Assembly (NCBI GenBank): GCA_017464475.1
Contig: JAFTZQ010000003.1
Location: forward strand, 62,001 to 126,000
Length of the DNA stretch: 64,000 nucleotides
Origin: Paludibacteraceae bacterium
Lineage (GTDB): Bacteria > Bacteroidota > Bacteroidia > Bacteroidales > Paludibacteraceae
Direction: 5' to 3'
Below are positions 8,474-18,257 of the stretch, piece by piece (position 1 is the stretch's first letter; each line of letters starts with the position of its first letter). The notes beneath the pieces were generated by a model. That model was not told where the DNA came from. It made no database searches and saw nothing but the letters and a program-made list of their open reading frames with translations. The position numbers were made by a program, and so were the translations under genes.

Positions 8474-8662
8474 TTAGTGTTTTTTACCGGCGAATCGTTC
8501 TGCAAAGCGTTTCTGGTTGGCAGCTTCTCGCGGTGTTCTGACATGATTGGATCTGTCAGGTCTTCTCTGAATGACATTCTTGCCGTTGCAGAGTCGGCAA
8601 TAATAGTCTTTAGAGATGTTTCCTTGGATGGAAAGGATAGGATCGATAAAGTTTACTTTCAT
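8474..8662 (-). CDS. Small island protein, paralogue family D
   Basis: This 62-residue very basic product reads MKVNFIDPILSIQGNIS, then YYCRLCNGKNVIQRRPDRS, then RTPREAANQKRFAERF. The pattern 'GK-V-Q-RRP ... RTPxExANQxRFAE' fits a widespread Bacteroidota small-protein family of unknown role and aligns with the other three island paralogues. It is the first of the small genes after the VapE gene. A low-complexity region (8718-8820) lies upstream. Confidence 0.6.
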   Translation of the reverse strand: MKVNFIDPILSIQGNISKDYYCRLCNGKNVIQRRPDRSNHVRTPREAANQKRFAERFAGKKH

Positions 8663-8717
8663 GATAATGTTTAATGTTTAATGTTTAGTGTTTAGAGATG
8701 TTAGTTAATGGTGCGCG

Positions 8718-8820
8718 GTGGTCACGGAGTGGTCGCGGAGTGGTCGCGGAGGTGAAAGGGGAAAGGGGAAAGGTGAAAAGTGAAAGGTGAAAAGTGAAAA
8801 GTGAAAGGTGAAAGGTGCGG
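8718..8820. repeat. 11-bp tandem array followed by GTGAAA-type heptamers
   Basis: Three copies of an 11-mer (GTGGTCRCGGA, 8718-8750) run into about ten heptamers of the type GGTGAAA/AGTGAAA. The 265-bp gap between the VapE gene and the small genes holds these arrays and an alternating purine-pyrimidine (GTGTGT) stretch near 8870-8890. No gene is seen in it. Confidence 0.75.
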
Positions 8821-8927
8821 GGGGGGAGCGGCTGGGTGGAGCAGTTCAATTATTAAATCTTACACACCCATGTGCGTGTGTGTGTGTAAGGAATATATAT
8901 AGAGAGCTGCTCCACTGCTCCACCTCT

Positions 8928-10148
8928 TTAGGTACGTCCTTCGATATTTCTATTTGCATTCACCTCCTCTCCGGTTTTTTCTCTGACGATCCATCCTCTC
9001 GTCTTGTGTTTTCCCACCACTTTGGGTTGGAATCCGGCTCTTCTGAGTAACATTCCGAGTTGATTGATCGGTAGCGGTTTTTTGATATTGCCGTAGGAAA
9101 TGAGTTTGTCGGAAATCTCGGCAGTGGTCATAAACTTACCGTTTCCTTCCGCGGGCAGATCGAAATAAACGGCGAGCAGTTGTTCCTCATTATCCTGGGT
9201 TCTGAAATCATCGTTGTGGGATTCGAGCAGGTTGATGTCTTCGAGGTCGAACCAATACTGGAAGTTGTTATCAATGAGATACTTAGCATAGGCGTATATC
9301 CGGTCGTAGGGCAAGGAGGTACAGAATGGATTTTGGATCGAGATGACGTTAAAAGGAAGCCATCTGCGGTTCCCTGTGATGTCAGTAAGGAACTCTTTTT
9401 TGTTCCCTGAGGCGCAGAAAGATGCGAGTCTAATCCGTCTCTCTTTGGTGTATCCATACGCTGCTCTTTCGGCGATATCTGAAGCGGTGATGAGGGATTT
9501 GAAGACATTGAGTTCTCTTGGTCCCATGGCATCAATTTCGTCGAGCGCGATGAGTGCATATTCCGCGATGCGTAGTCTTTCGTCCTTGTTGAGTTGTGTG
9601 GTATTCGCCATCTTGCATTGGTATGCGCGCAGTTGTGGCGGAATGAGCCGTTCGAGCCATGTGGTTTTGAAGATGCCTTGTTTGCCGATGAGTACGAGGA
9701 CCTGCTGGTTGACGACGTCGTCGAAGAGCCAAGAAGCGACCATAGCGACGAACCATTTGGTGAAACATTCGCACCAGATGCGCTGCTGTTTTTCGTCTCC
9801 CTCAACGACGACCTGTTTAGCGAGCCATGCGATCCAGTTGGGCTGTTTAGGGTCGTGGGGTGTGCATGCATTGATATAGTCTCGCAGAGGATTGACGCTC
9901 GGGATGAAATGGGACTGGAGCACCGCGAGTATCTCTCTGGAAGCGAAAGAGAGCCCCGATTCGAGGGAGACATTGCAGACGATGTCGTTGATGTCCGCGG
10001 TGGTGATGTCCGTCCAGATTCCTTGCGCGGAACGAAGTTGTACTTTGTTCGAAATAAGGTCGTGTCGGAGCCTGTCAGCAATGAGATAATTGTCTCGAAT
10101 AAAATCGATAACGACCTGCTGCCGATTGATGTTTTCTTTCTTTTTCAT
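8928..10148 (-). CDS. VapE-type (virulence-associated E) primase-helicase ATPase
   Basis: The start is set at the ATG at 10148 (MKKKENINRQQ, 406 residues) because a promoter lies directly upstream; the ATG at 10211 would precede it. A helical N-terminal part leads into a P-loop ATPase with Walker A GKQGIFKTTW and Walker B ALIALDEID. Downstream come a SNKKEFL-like sensor (ASGNKKEFLTD) and TGNRRWLPF, the hallmarks of VapE/VirE superfamily-3-like helicases. A winged-helix-like tail follows. These enzymes serve replication of phages, satellites and integrative elements. No integrase or primase partner is seen here. The gene anchors the small-protein island that separates the two signalling operons. 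Confidence 0.85.
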   Translation of the reverse strand: MKKKENINRQQVVIDFIRDNYLIADRLRHDLISNKVQLRSAQGIWTDITTADINDIVCNVSLESGLSFASREILAVLQSHFIPSVNPLRDYINACTPHDPKQPNWIAWLAKQVVVEGDEKQQRIWCECFTKWFVAMVASWLFDDVVNQQVLVLIGKQGIFKTTWLERLIPPQLRAYQCKMANTTQLNKDERLRIAEYALIALDEIDAMGPRELNVFKSLITASDIAERAAYGYTKERRIRLASFCASGNKKEFLTDITGNRRWLPFNVISIQNPFCTSLPYDRIYAYAKYLIDNNFQYWFDLEDINLLESHNDDFRTQDNEEQLLAVYFDLPAEGNGKFMTTAEISDKLISYGNIKKPLPINQLGMLLRRAGFQPKVVGKHKTRGWIVREKTGEEVNANRNIEGRT

Positions 10149-10171
10149 AGCCGTGTTGATTAAAGACAGTA

Positions 10172-10203
10172 CAAAATTACTGCTTTTTAGCGGAATATAC
10201 AAA
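10172..10203 (-). promoter_or_regulatory. Promoter of the VapE gene
   Basis: Minus-strand -7 TAATTTTG (10172-10179) and -33 TTTG (10200-10203) are separated by 20 bp. The expected start lies about 15-20 nt before the ATG at 10148. The box lies after the stop of the upstream gene at 10270, so the island is transcribed on its own. Confidence 0.7.
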
Positions 10204-10269
10204 GAAAGCAAAAGGTCATTTCTGAACGACCAGAAATGACCAGAAAAAAGTGGGATTTAGGTGTAAGAA

Positions 10270-11499
10270 TCAGGTATTTTCCATTGTTTTAACCATCTCA
10301 AAATAGCTCACCATATCCTTGTATGCAAGTTCTTGGAAGGGGTGCTTGTGTTCGTTATATCGTTCGTCGGTATAGTAAGAGAGCGAAGACTTGGCGATAT
10401 GCGGAATAGTAGGGAACGCCGCCTTGAATTCACCATAAGTAGGTCTTCTGATGAGTTTGGCATCCATCGCCGCTCTGACAGGCATCAAGATATCTCTCGG
10501 TTTATTTTTTCCGATCATGTATCGCTGAATGGAGAGGAGTACATCCCAATCGCGATCGGTATGCTTGAGAATAAAAGCGTATTTTTTAGCAGTGTCCGGT
10601 ATTTCCGGAATTATGACATCCGCGAAGAGTTCGTTCAGTTTCTTTTTGAGGATTCCGTCCCGTACGAGTTCATTGTTTTTTTCGACGTCCTGATAGAGAT
10701 GTCTGAAGAAGGATGACGCGAGTTTTTTCATGAGTAGAGCCAAGTCCGGAGGGAGTATGCCGAGCAGTATTTTGTCGGAGTTGTATAGTTCGAGCTGCTC
10801 CTCGAGAATGTCTTTGATCTGCCGGCTATTGAGTTTATAGGTTGACTCGGGATTGAAGTTGAGATAGAGATTGTTTTTCCTCGCGTATTTAGCGTGGATA
10901 TTTTCTTTGACGGCTTTGAGGAACGTGCGTTCGTCAAAACAGTCAAAGAAGAGTTGGTCAAGCGGGAACTGCTGTCCATCCTCATGGAAATATGTTGTGA
11001 TTTCGTTGGCGGCTATGTCGGGGTTGTCCCAGTTAGCGATCCGCTGCGTAACGATCGTGCCGACGATGACCATATTGAGTGCTTTGGGCAGGATTCCTCC
11101 CGACCGCTCAATGGGTAATTTGACGCGGACGATATAATATCTATACTCAATGGGATCGGTGAGTTCAAGAAGGATTTTGATGATGATCCATTTGACGGTA
11201 TTATTGAGTAGATCGAGTTGCTTCGGCGACAGTTGTTGGCTGAGTATCAGCGCGTTACGTCCGAGCCATTTATGGCAGAGGGTTCTGAGAACCTCCGCTC
11301 TGTCTTTGTTTTGCCAGTTGATTTCGGGTTCCTTCCAATATGCGCTCCAACACTCAGCCCAGTCGTCCGGATGTACGTTGAGACAATGGGCGAGCGGTTT
11401 GGCGAAGGGTTCGTCGAGGACGAGTTGTTCGCCGAGATAGAGCCCGGATTTGCGTTTGTCGGGGTTCTCGAAGGGGTAATATGTGAGGGATGGGGTCAT
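10270..11499 (-). CDS. Unknown cytosolic protein, coupled to the YD-repeat protein
   Basis: This 409-residue protein has no signal peptide or TM helix. It has alternating helix and strand propensity and motifs such as HPDDWAECWSAYW and RRPTYGEFKAAFP. I do not recognise a family. Its ATG overlaps the stop of the secreted YD-like protein (ATGA, 11496-11499), so it is translationally coupled to the end of the conflict-type operon rather than to the VapE island, which has its own promoter. Homology with operon partners is not evident. It may be an effector or regulator of the locus (inference from position only). Confidence 0.7.
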   Translation of the reverse strand: MTPSLTYYPFENPDKRKSGLYLGEQLVLDEPFAKPLAHCLNVHPDDWAECWSAYWKEPEINWQNKDRAEVLRTLCHKWLGRNALILSQQLSPKQLDLLNNTVKWIIIKILLELTDPIEYRYYIVRVKLPIERSGGILPKALNMVIVGTIVTQRIANWDNPDIAANEITTYFHEDGQQFPLDQLFFDCFDERTFLKAVKENIHAKYARKNNLYLNFNPESTYKLNSRQIKDILEEQLELYNSDKILLGILPPDLALLMKKLASSFFRHLYQDVEKNNELVRDGILKKKLNELFADVIIPEIPDTAKKYAFILKHTDRDWDVLLSIQRYMIGKNKPRDILMPVRAAMDAKLIRRPTYGEFKAAFPTIPHIAKSSLSYYTDERYNEHKHPFQELAYKDMVSYFEMVKTMENT

Positions 11500-14400
11500 A
11501 ATCGCACAAAAGGAATATTGTCCAAGCCTTGTGCATTAAATTTCTTTTTTTCAAATTCAACAATTTGGAGCCGGTGGTTATCAATTATCTCGATGAAACC
11601 AAGCGAATTGATGATATAATTTTTTAATTCCTCTCCCTCCTGAGCAAAACGTTGCATCAGTGTTTCCTTTTGCGTCTCATTAGCCCCAACGAAATCGATA
11701 TAGGTAATTTTCCCTTTTCTGATTGCATTTTCCGTATCAAAATGAACTATATTATCTTGCACGCTCCATCTCACGGCGGACGTTTGGATCGACGCCACTA
11801 TTTGCACTTTAACACCGTGTGATAATTCTAGTTCAAGAATCACGTTGTCATTTATGGTTACCGATCCATCCTTTGCGAATTTCAAGATGGAAGTATATGA
11901 TAGCGGCATATCATCCACTAGTTTTTCTCCATTCCATTTCCATTTGCCTACGAGCTTTTTAGGATCAATTTGGAGCGTTGCAGTTTGGTCTACGGCTTTA
12001 TCCTTTTCTTCAAGATCAATAGATTGGAAGCGGCTCAGTGCTTCATCATATAGATTCTGATTTACTCGTATTGGGATAAATTTCATTCCTCCGAATCCTT
12101 TACTCCATTTAATAATATGGCGCGTACTATCCATATCTTGCGTTATATATAGTTCGGCTCCTTTGATATAGAACATCTTTTGTTTCTCCCATTGGGCGAT
12201 AGATTCTTTCATGCTCCAAGTATCTTTTCCATTACTCCAAGTTTCAGAAGCGTATAAAACAATGCCGGGATCCTTGATATCATAAGAAGGCAGATGATAA
12301 AGACGCGCGCCCTCAAAGTCTCCTTTTGTTTGCACAGCCATTAATATAGTAGTATCATACTGAGGTATTTCATTGGAAGATAGTATGAGATTATAGTTAT
12401 CACAAGCGCTCAGTAGACGTGTTTTTTCTTTGTTTGTGTAGTAAATTTTATGAGGATAAAATCCCAAATCCGAAGTTCTTCCTTGGGGTAAGTTGAGATG
12501 TAGGATTTCGCTTGTATTTCTTTCGGGAAGGTGTCGCAATACAGTTATTTTTTTAGTTTCATTGGCTTTCAGGATTGTCTCCAAATAGAAATAATCCATA
12601 TTCGCACGTAAGTTTTCGCTTACCGTCCAATCCCCAAATGAAAGAATAATATCTCCATTGCGCAGCCCTAAAGGATATGCGAAGGCTGTATCCGTAACTT
12701 CTATACAGAATGCTTTAGGAAGTGCGTCTTTGAATATTTCCATTGAGTCAGATGGTATCTCCTTCCCGTCTTCATCGAAGTACTGCCTACCTCCTTTTGC
12801 TTTCGGATTAGAATAGTAATAGACATAACCATTATTACGCAGTTCCGTAATATAGGAAGGCTCATCGAATTCATTTTTTCCTACAATGGTACGAATTTCT
12901 CCATACATGGTGTAATCTACCTCGCATTTGTAATGAAGGTTATTCCACCATCCCACACGCGCATGTTCTCCATAAGGAGTTAAGTCCCATTGGGCTAAAG
13001 TATTACTATAAGTTTGGTCAAATTGTTTTTGCCAAATTTCGTAAGGAAGATGATAAAAATATCGATAGTAGGTAGTAATATGCTGATTTGAATCTTCCAC
13101 AGTAACAGCCTTTGAATAGTTCCTATCATCATTGCCTTCAAGCGTTTCCTCATCGTTTTTGTCTAACCATTTCTCTGTTTCAGTATTATGCTCATCATCA
13201 TATATAGTTATATCTTTATGCAATCCTTTATTCTCAATAGGATTCCCATCAAGGTCATACCAAGCCATGAGGACATTCCTTCCCTTTGTGTCGAACGAAT
13301 CTACGCGTTGTTTGTTTTCATTATACCATTTTCTGGTAATCGTTCCTTCGGCATTGCGCGTATATTCATATTGTTTGATTAACACGCCAACACTATCGGG
13401 AACATAATCAACCTCATGTATTAGGTTTCCCTTAACATCAAATGAATCTTTCTCTACACTCCAACCGAGCGGTCCAATTACATAATTTCCTTTTTCATCT
13501 TGATACCTAGCTTCAGTAAGATTACCATCAGAATTAAATGAATTATATACTTGGGCTACTCCCGAATCATCCGCATATAAATTTCCATTTATATCATACC
13601 ATCCCCTATAAGTCCATAGACCATGATCGTTGTATTGAGTTCTAACGGCATGAATGCCTTTTTCATTGACATCAGGTTTCCCGTTTTGATCAATAAACAT
13701 AACTAATGTATCTCTACCATATTGATCTTGAAATATGCGATAGCCATAGACATTTTCACTGGTACTTCTTCCAGACTTAGGCATTTTCATTCTTTGCCAA
13801 TTTGTATCATAATAAAACTCCTCATTATAAGTCTTATAAAAATGATATTCCCATCCGCAGTTGCCCCAATCGTCGGTCATATTTTCTCCGATGAGGTTGA
13901 GCGAGGCTTCCAGTATCTGGTGTCCCTCGGCATCATACTCTTTCTTTGTTTTATAAGCTCCGTCTTTATTCTTGCAAGAGTAGCCCATTCGGTCCACATA
14001 GGAAAAGAGCGTCTCATATCCGTCTTCATTCCGGGTGATATGTACAAAATTGGCATACCCAAGATCATTACCGAGAGTGTCTGTTCGCTGGAAAATAGGC
14101 ATACCCCAAGCGTCTAAATAACTTCCGACATATTCTCGCTCACCTACCTTAACCGGGGTATAAATAAATATGACATTTCTATCCGCATTATATGCCCGTT
14201 CCTGAATCACCTCTTTGCCGGATGGGTCCGCGAAGAATTCCCATTTGCATACGTATTGCAACTTTTCTTTCCAATCTTTATTGGCAGACAAATCGCCATC
14301 ATCCGTATGATTAACAAGATACGTACGAATAGTATGATTGGTTGTTGGATTTCCGTAGCCGTCAAAAGCCTCCATTAAAGTCCAGTTCCCAGCCTTATTT

Positions 14401-14714
14401 TTTCTTGACAATTTATAATAACAAGATCGGTGACTCGCTTCCTTGAGGGTCATTTTCTTTCCGACACCGACAAACCATCCATGCTTTTTCACTACGTCGG
14501 CATAGTAAGCGGAATCTTTAATGTAATTATTGTTAGTCAGGGTATTATACGGGTTTTTAATAGTGTCCTTTCTCTCGCCACCTCCTTCGATATCCCATTG
14601 ATTGATTTGCTCTTTGTCGGAACTACTTTTTGAATCGGGAACACTTTTTTGAGCATAAGTATTACATAAGGAAACAAATACAAATAGCAGTATAGTTAAA
14701 AATACTTTTTTCAT
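11496..14714 (-). CDS. Secreted YD-like repeat protein with PDZ-like domain
   Basis: The 1072-residue product starts with a signal peptide (MKKVFLTILLFVFVSLCNTY). After about 40 residues comes the entry motif HGWFVGVGKKMT, also found in the STAND protein (NGWPVGVGKPIG) and the kinase (YGAPVGIGKVSE). Residues about 100-640 are tandem units of the form 'YDxxGNxxxxxYxDxxGxP', a beta-hairpin repeat resembling YD/RHS repeats. A PDZ-like segment (GLRNGDIILSFGDW, about 685-700) follows. The C-terminal part (from about 920; KLVGKWKWNGEKL, later AKDGSVTI) looks like a lipocalin-type beta domain. It lies 19 bp after the STAND gene and couples to the unknown gene at 11499. It probably acts in the envelope as ligand or co-sensor for the two anchored proteins with the same repeats (inference). 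Confidence 0.8.
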   Translation of the reverse strand: MKKVFLTILLFVFVSLCNTYAQKSVPDSKSSSDKEQINQWDIEGGGERKDTIKNPYNTLTNNNYIKDSAYYADVVKKHGWFVGVGKKMTLKEASHRSCYYKLSRKNKAGNWTLMEAFDGYGNPTTNHTIRTYLVNHTDDGDLSANKDWKEKLQYVCKWEFFADPSGKEVIQERAYNADRNVIFIYTPVKVGEREYVGSYLDAWGMPIFQRTDTLGNDLGYANFVHITRNEDGYETLFSYVDRMGYSCKNKDGAYKTKKEYDAEGHQILEASLNLIGENMTDDWGNCGWEYHFYKTYNEEFYYDTNWQRMKMPKSGRSTSENVYGYRIFQDQYGRDTLVMFIDQNGKPDVNEKGIHAVRTQYNDHGLWTYRGWYDINGNLYADDSGVAQVYNSFNSDGNLTEARYQDEKGNYVIGPLGWSVEKDSFDVKGNLIHEVDYVPDSVGVLIKQYEYTRNAEGTITRKWYNENKQRVDSFDTKGRNVLMAWYDLDGNPIENKGLHKDITIYDDEHNTETEKWLDKNDEETLEGNDDRNYSKAVTVEDSNQHITTYYRYFYHLPYEIWQKQFDQTYSNTLAQWDLTPYGEHARVGWWNNLHYKCEVDYTMYGEIRTIVGKNEFDEPSYITELRNNGYVYYYSNPKAKGGRQYFDEDGKEIPSDSMEIFKDALPKAFCIEVTDTAFAYPLGLRNGDIILSFGDWTVSENLRANMDYFYLETILKANETKKITVLRHLPERNTSEILHLNLPQGRTSDLGFYPHKIYYTNKEKTRLLSACDNYNLILSSNEIPQYDTTILMAVQTKGDFEGARLYHLPSYDIKDPGIVLYASETWSNGKDTWSMKESIAQWEKQKMFYIKGAELYITQDMDSTRHIIKWSKGFGGMKFIPIRVNQNLYDEALSRFQSIDLEEKDKAVDQTATLQIDPKKLVGKWKWNGEKLVDDMPLSYTSILKFAKDGSVTINDNVILELELSHGVKVQIVASIQTSAVRWSVQDNIVHFDTENAIRKGKITYIDFVGANETQKETLMQRFAQEGEELKNYIINSLGFIEIIDNHRLQIVEFEKKKFNAQGLDNIPFVRL

Positions 14715-14733
14715 AATATTAAATTATTAATAG

Positions 14734-17700
14734 TTAATAGATTAATGATTTATTTAGAATATCATCTTCTTGCTGCGTTAGCCCGAAAGATACAAATCTT
14801 ATATGCATAGTACCTTTGGGCAAAGACACTTGTTTAATATCATATTGTTTGGTATCCGAGTTGGGTCTAGCAATCCAGATAACTCCTCCATTTTGTTGAA
14901 TTCGGGACAAAAGTGCGGATGCTTGGGGCTGCCTCATTACAGATAGTCCGGTATTCAATTTGCGCAAAACGATGTCACCATCTTTTAAGCCGTACTTATA
15001 TCCTGTTCCTTCTTTTGATAGTAAAAGAACGCAACATGCAGGATATCTAAAATCAAAAGCGTCTTCGAATTCAGTTTTGGCTATTGCTACGCCCGTAAGA
15101 TTTTTGGACATAACATACTGATCATCTACTTCAGAGATACTCAGATATTTCCATTCCCCATTGATCATACGTGATATATAACTTGGAAAGCCAAACTCAT
15201 CTATTCCTTGTGCCGACACATAAGTCGTTCTATCTATTTGTTTAAAGGGATATAAGATATTCATCCGATAAAAACATAATCCATTCCAATCCCACTCAGG
15301 GCAACGTACAGGAGTTCCTTCTATACCAGCCACAGCACGTGAATTCCGATTCCCATATTCATCATATCCAAACCATTCCGACTTGTATATAGCCCCTTCG
15401 CAATCATAGAAATATTCCAGTTTCACATTTCCATTTTTCAATTTATATGTTTCACGCCTTGCATATAAACCCTTGTCTTGCGTTATGAGACGCCCTAATG
15501 TATCTTGATATTCTACAGAAATAATTGAGTAAACCGAATCAAACATTGTCGTTGTTTTACAAAGATGATATTTAAACTCTCTTCTGCTATATTCATCAAC
15601 TATTTCACTTTTTTCTACTTTTTTATTACCTCTCCATACTGTAATCACCATGGTGTTAGTTTTCAAAAAGGTATATCTTTCCACATAAGATATTCCATTT
15701 TTAAAATAAGATATGCTATCATACTGATTAGATGCCTCCAAATAACTATATTCCGTTGCTTCAACCAATGTTTGCCCTTTGAATTTCTTATTCATGAGCG
15801 GACGATTGTGCTCATCGTATTTGAATACAATCTTGGAATACTCTCCGCGAGGTGTATGAAATGTGCCATACTTAAGCGATCCGTTCATATTGTATTGCAA
15901 GGTGTCATTAAAATGCTCAAATTGATAGACAATCATTCCTTTTTGCGGATAATACACCTTAAAGAAAGAGGTCTCCTTCACGCGTCCGTATTGGTCATAA
16001 AAATAATCAACAGCTGTACTATCTATCTTATCGCCAAATTTATTGACATTATACCTTCTTTTTACCTGTTTTGTGATGCTATCCACCTCATATGCATATC
16101 CATAGGCGCCAAAGGCATTCAATTGTGGTACGCCATACTCCGTAAAAAACACACATCCTGTCAACAGCCCGTTTTGAATGGTCTGCCTCATGCGATCTGT
16201 TCCTTTAGTCGATATAGCCATGGGCTTCCCGGAACCATCGTAAAAGGTCGCCCATTGCGTGTATTTGGCAGGATCGGAACTAACAAGCGAGTTATCGCGA
16301 TAATAGCGGATGGAATAGAGCGGTTGCATTACGGAATCAAAAGCCATGCAGGAGCCCACATCGCCATTCGAACTAGGGAAGTACCTCCACGAGGAGACTC
16401 TTTTTTGGAGTTTTGCAAATTTCTGCGCACGGACATCATTTAATTCGGACTCCAATAACCCAACCGCCGGTGTTTCTATGAATATATTCGTTGTTGGTTC
16501 ACCGCTCGGCGTTAGTACTTCAACGTTGTCAAAGTGACGCCCTGAGAATGCACCTTTGCGAGAGAGTTTATAGATGACAGAAAAATCTCCTTCTTCCTTT
16601 TGTGGCACATCAATTTTGGTTTGTAGCCCTGTCCTCTTCCCTACTTCTAATACTTTCCCTATAGGTTTTCCAACTCCTACCGGCCAACCATTAACCGTAG
16701 TAAATGTAACATAACTCTCACTATATGGTATTTTGTATCCGATTAGGTATATTGCTATTACTAACAACACGCAAATAACTGCGAATACAACCCTTCTAAT
16801 ACCTCTTTTTGTTTTGATTCGTAATTGCTCCGCTTCTTCTTTAAGCCGCTCTTGCTCCAGACGGGCTTCTTGCTCGATTTTCTCGCGTTTAGCTCTTTCT
16901 TCTGCTAAAAGACGTTGCTTTTCCTCCTCTTGTCTTATCCGTTCTTGCTCTTCCTCTTTTTGTTTCTTTCGTTCTTCTTTATGTGCTTTGACGATCGGAC
17001 ATAGTATATCGTGAATATACTCGATACGCATATCTCCGGAAAGGTAGAATTTACGGAGGATTTTCAAATCTCCATCGCAAAGTTCTTTTAATTCGTTCTT
17101 TTTAACATGCCCTTCGTGTATAGCATCATATTCAGATATATTGTCACGTCGGGACTGACTATTCAGGAGTCTCTCCTCCAAGAAATCTACGGTTTGCGGT
17201 GAAATTTTCTCAATGGCATCTTGGTAAAACTGCTGGATAATCCCGTTTCCTTTTTCCTCGACCAACTCTTCCGTGATTATATCGCCGGTTTTTGCTTCAT
17301 ACAGACGGTTAAGATACAGCGACAACACCGCAGAATCCACCTCTAATTCCGGCACACCGTTTAAATCAAAGTCCGTTTTGTTGGTGATTTTTTCAATGAT
17401 TAGTTTTGCGACAGGAATAGAAACCAAATTGGGGATCGGTCGTAAAATAATTTGCGCAGCCTGTTCCTCATTTAATGGTCGCAAGCCATATCTATTGTGC
17501 TTAAGAGAAGGAATCGCCGCAGTGTAATACTCAAATTCAGACAAAAAATCTTCCCGAATAGTGAATACCATGTGGATTTCATTATCCGTCACATATTCTT
17601 CGGCATTCCGTTCCTCATCTATTTGTAAATCATCAAACAAATTGGAGAACTCCTCGTTGGTATGCAGGCTCACTTCCTCCATATTCGTATTGAGTTCCAG

Positions 17701-18255
17701 AATTTCAGTCTGCAAATATCCGGGGACGATATCGTTCAGGAAGTCTGCGAGTTCTGAAAAGAAGCGTTTTTTCTCATGCTCATTTTCCTGAAGTGTAAAA
17801 ATCTCCTCGAATTGGTCAAAAATGAGCAGTAGTTTTATGCGTTCCCCTGCTAAATTTTGGAAGATATGACGATGAAAATACTCATATATGCTTTCATGGT
17901 CAGCATTTTTGCGCTTTACCACCTCAACGATGCCGGATGCGGCATTGGGGTCGTGCAGTCGCTTCGTCAATTGGAAGACAATTTCTTCCTTGATTTGGGC
18001 TAAATAATCCTTGCTATTTTTATGATCCAGTCGTATTGGAACAGGAAGATAGCCCTGTCTCTCAGCAGCAGGTACAACGCCGGCATTCAAAATGGACGAT
18101 TTACCGATACCGCTTTTCCCGTAAAGCAATGTATCTTTGTCTCCCAAAACACATTGTGTTAATTCCCTGATATCATCATCGCGTCCATACAAGACTTCTC
18201 CCTCTGAATATGATTTGAGTCCTAACCAAGGATTTTTTCTTACTTCTGTAGCCAT
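14734..18255 (-). CDS. nSTAND1-type NTPase with coiled coil, TM and YD-like repeat ectodomain
   Basis: The 1173-residue protein opens with the nSTAND1 signature NPWLGLKSYSE...YGRDDDI. Walker A GKSGIGKSS is at 46-54, Walker B KLLLIFDQFEEIF at 141-153 and a sensor-like FTIREDFLSEFE near 231. A winged-helix-like part reaches about 420. A Glu/Arg/Lys-rich coiled coil (425-482) and one TM helix (about 487-508) follow. The outside part has the entry motif NGWPVGVGKPIG, YD-like repeats to about 1050 and a PDZ-like end (YGLKDGDIVLRK, near 1088). STAND ATPases are signal-gated switches that oligomerise and trigger effectors. Only 2 bp separate it from the SIR2-TIR gene, the probable effector. The TM plus repeat ectodomain is unusual for STAND proteins and suggests sensing across the membrane. 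Confidence 0.9.
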   Translation of the reverse strand: MATEVRKNPWLGLKSYSEGEVLYGRDDDIRELTQCVLGDKDTLLYGKSGIGKSSILNAGVVPAAERQGYLPVPIRLDHKNSKDYLAQIKEEIVFQLTKRLHDPNAASGIVEVVKRKNADHESIYEYFHRHIFQNLAGERIKLLLIFDQFEEIFTLQENEHEKKRFFSELADFLNDIVPGYLQTEILELNTNMEEVSLHTNEEFSNLFDDLQIDEERNAEEYVTDNEIHMVFTIREDFLSEFEYYTAAIPSLKHNRYGLRPLNEEQAAQIILRPIPNLVSIPVAKLIIEKITNKTDFDLNGVPELEVDSAVLSLYLNRLYEAKTGDIITEELVEEKGNGIIQQFYQDAIEKISPQTVDFLEERLLNSQSRRDNISEYDAIHEGHVKKNELKELCDGDLKILRKFYLSGDMRIEYIHDILCPIVKAHKEERKKQKEEEQERIRQEEEKQRLLAEERAKREKIEQEARLEQERLKEEAEQLRIKTKRGIRRVVFAVICVLLVIAIYLIGYKIPYSESYVTFTTVNGWPVGVGKPIGKVLEVGKRTGLQTKIDVPQKEEGDFSVIYKLSRKGAFSGRHFDNVEVLTPSGEPTTNIFIETPAVGLLESELNDVRAQKFAKLQKRVSSWRYFPSSNGDVGSCMAFDSVMQPLYSIRYYRDNSLVSSDPAKYTQWATFYDGSGKPMAISTKGTDRMRQTIQNGLLTGCVFFTEYGVPQLNAFGAYGYAYEVDSITKQVKRRYNVNKFGDKIDSTAVDYFYDQYGRVKETSFFKVYYPQKGMIVYQFEHFNDTLQYNMNGSLKYGTFHTPRGEYSKIVFKYDEHNRPLMNKKFKGQTLVEATEYSYLEASNQYDSISYFKNGISYVERYTFLKTNTMVITVWRGNKKVEKSEIVDEYSRREFKYHLCKTTTMFDSVYSIISVEYQDTLGRLITQDKGLYARRETYKLKNGNVKLEYFYDCEGAIYKSEWFGYDEYGNRNSRAVAGIEGTPVRCPEWDWNGLCFYRMNILYPFKQIDRTTYVSAQGIDEFGFPSYISRMINGEWKYLSISEVDDQYVMSKNLTGVAIAKTEFEDAFDFRYPACCVLLLSKEGTGYKYGLKDGDIVLRKLNTGLSVMRQPQASALLSRIQQNGGVIWIARPNSDTKQYDIKQVSLPKGTMHIRFVSFGLTQQEDDILNKSLIY

Positions 18256-18257
18256 AA

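Noticed and set aside
6797..10148. Insertion sequence or complete prophage
   Set aside because: No transposase, integrase, terminal inverted repeats, target duplication or virion genes can be seen; only a VapE gene and small proteins.
11496..14714. RHS/YD-type polymorphic toxin
   Set aside because: There is no RHS core, cleavage motif or C-terminal toxin domain, and the same repeats sit on a kinase and a STAND protein.
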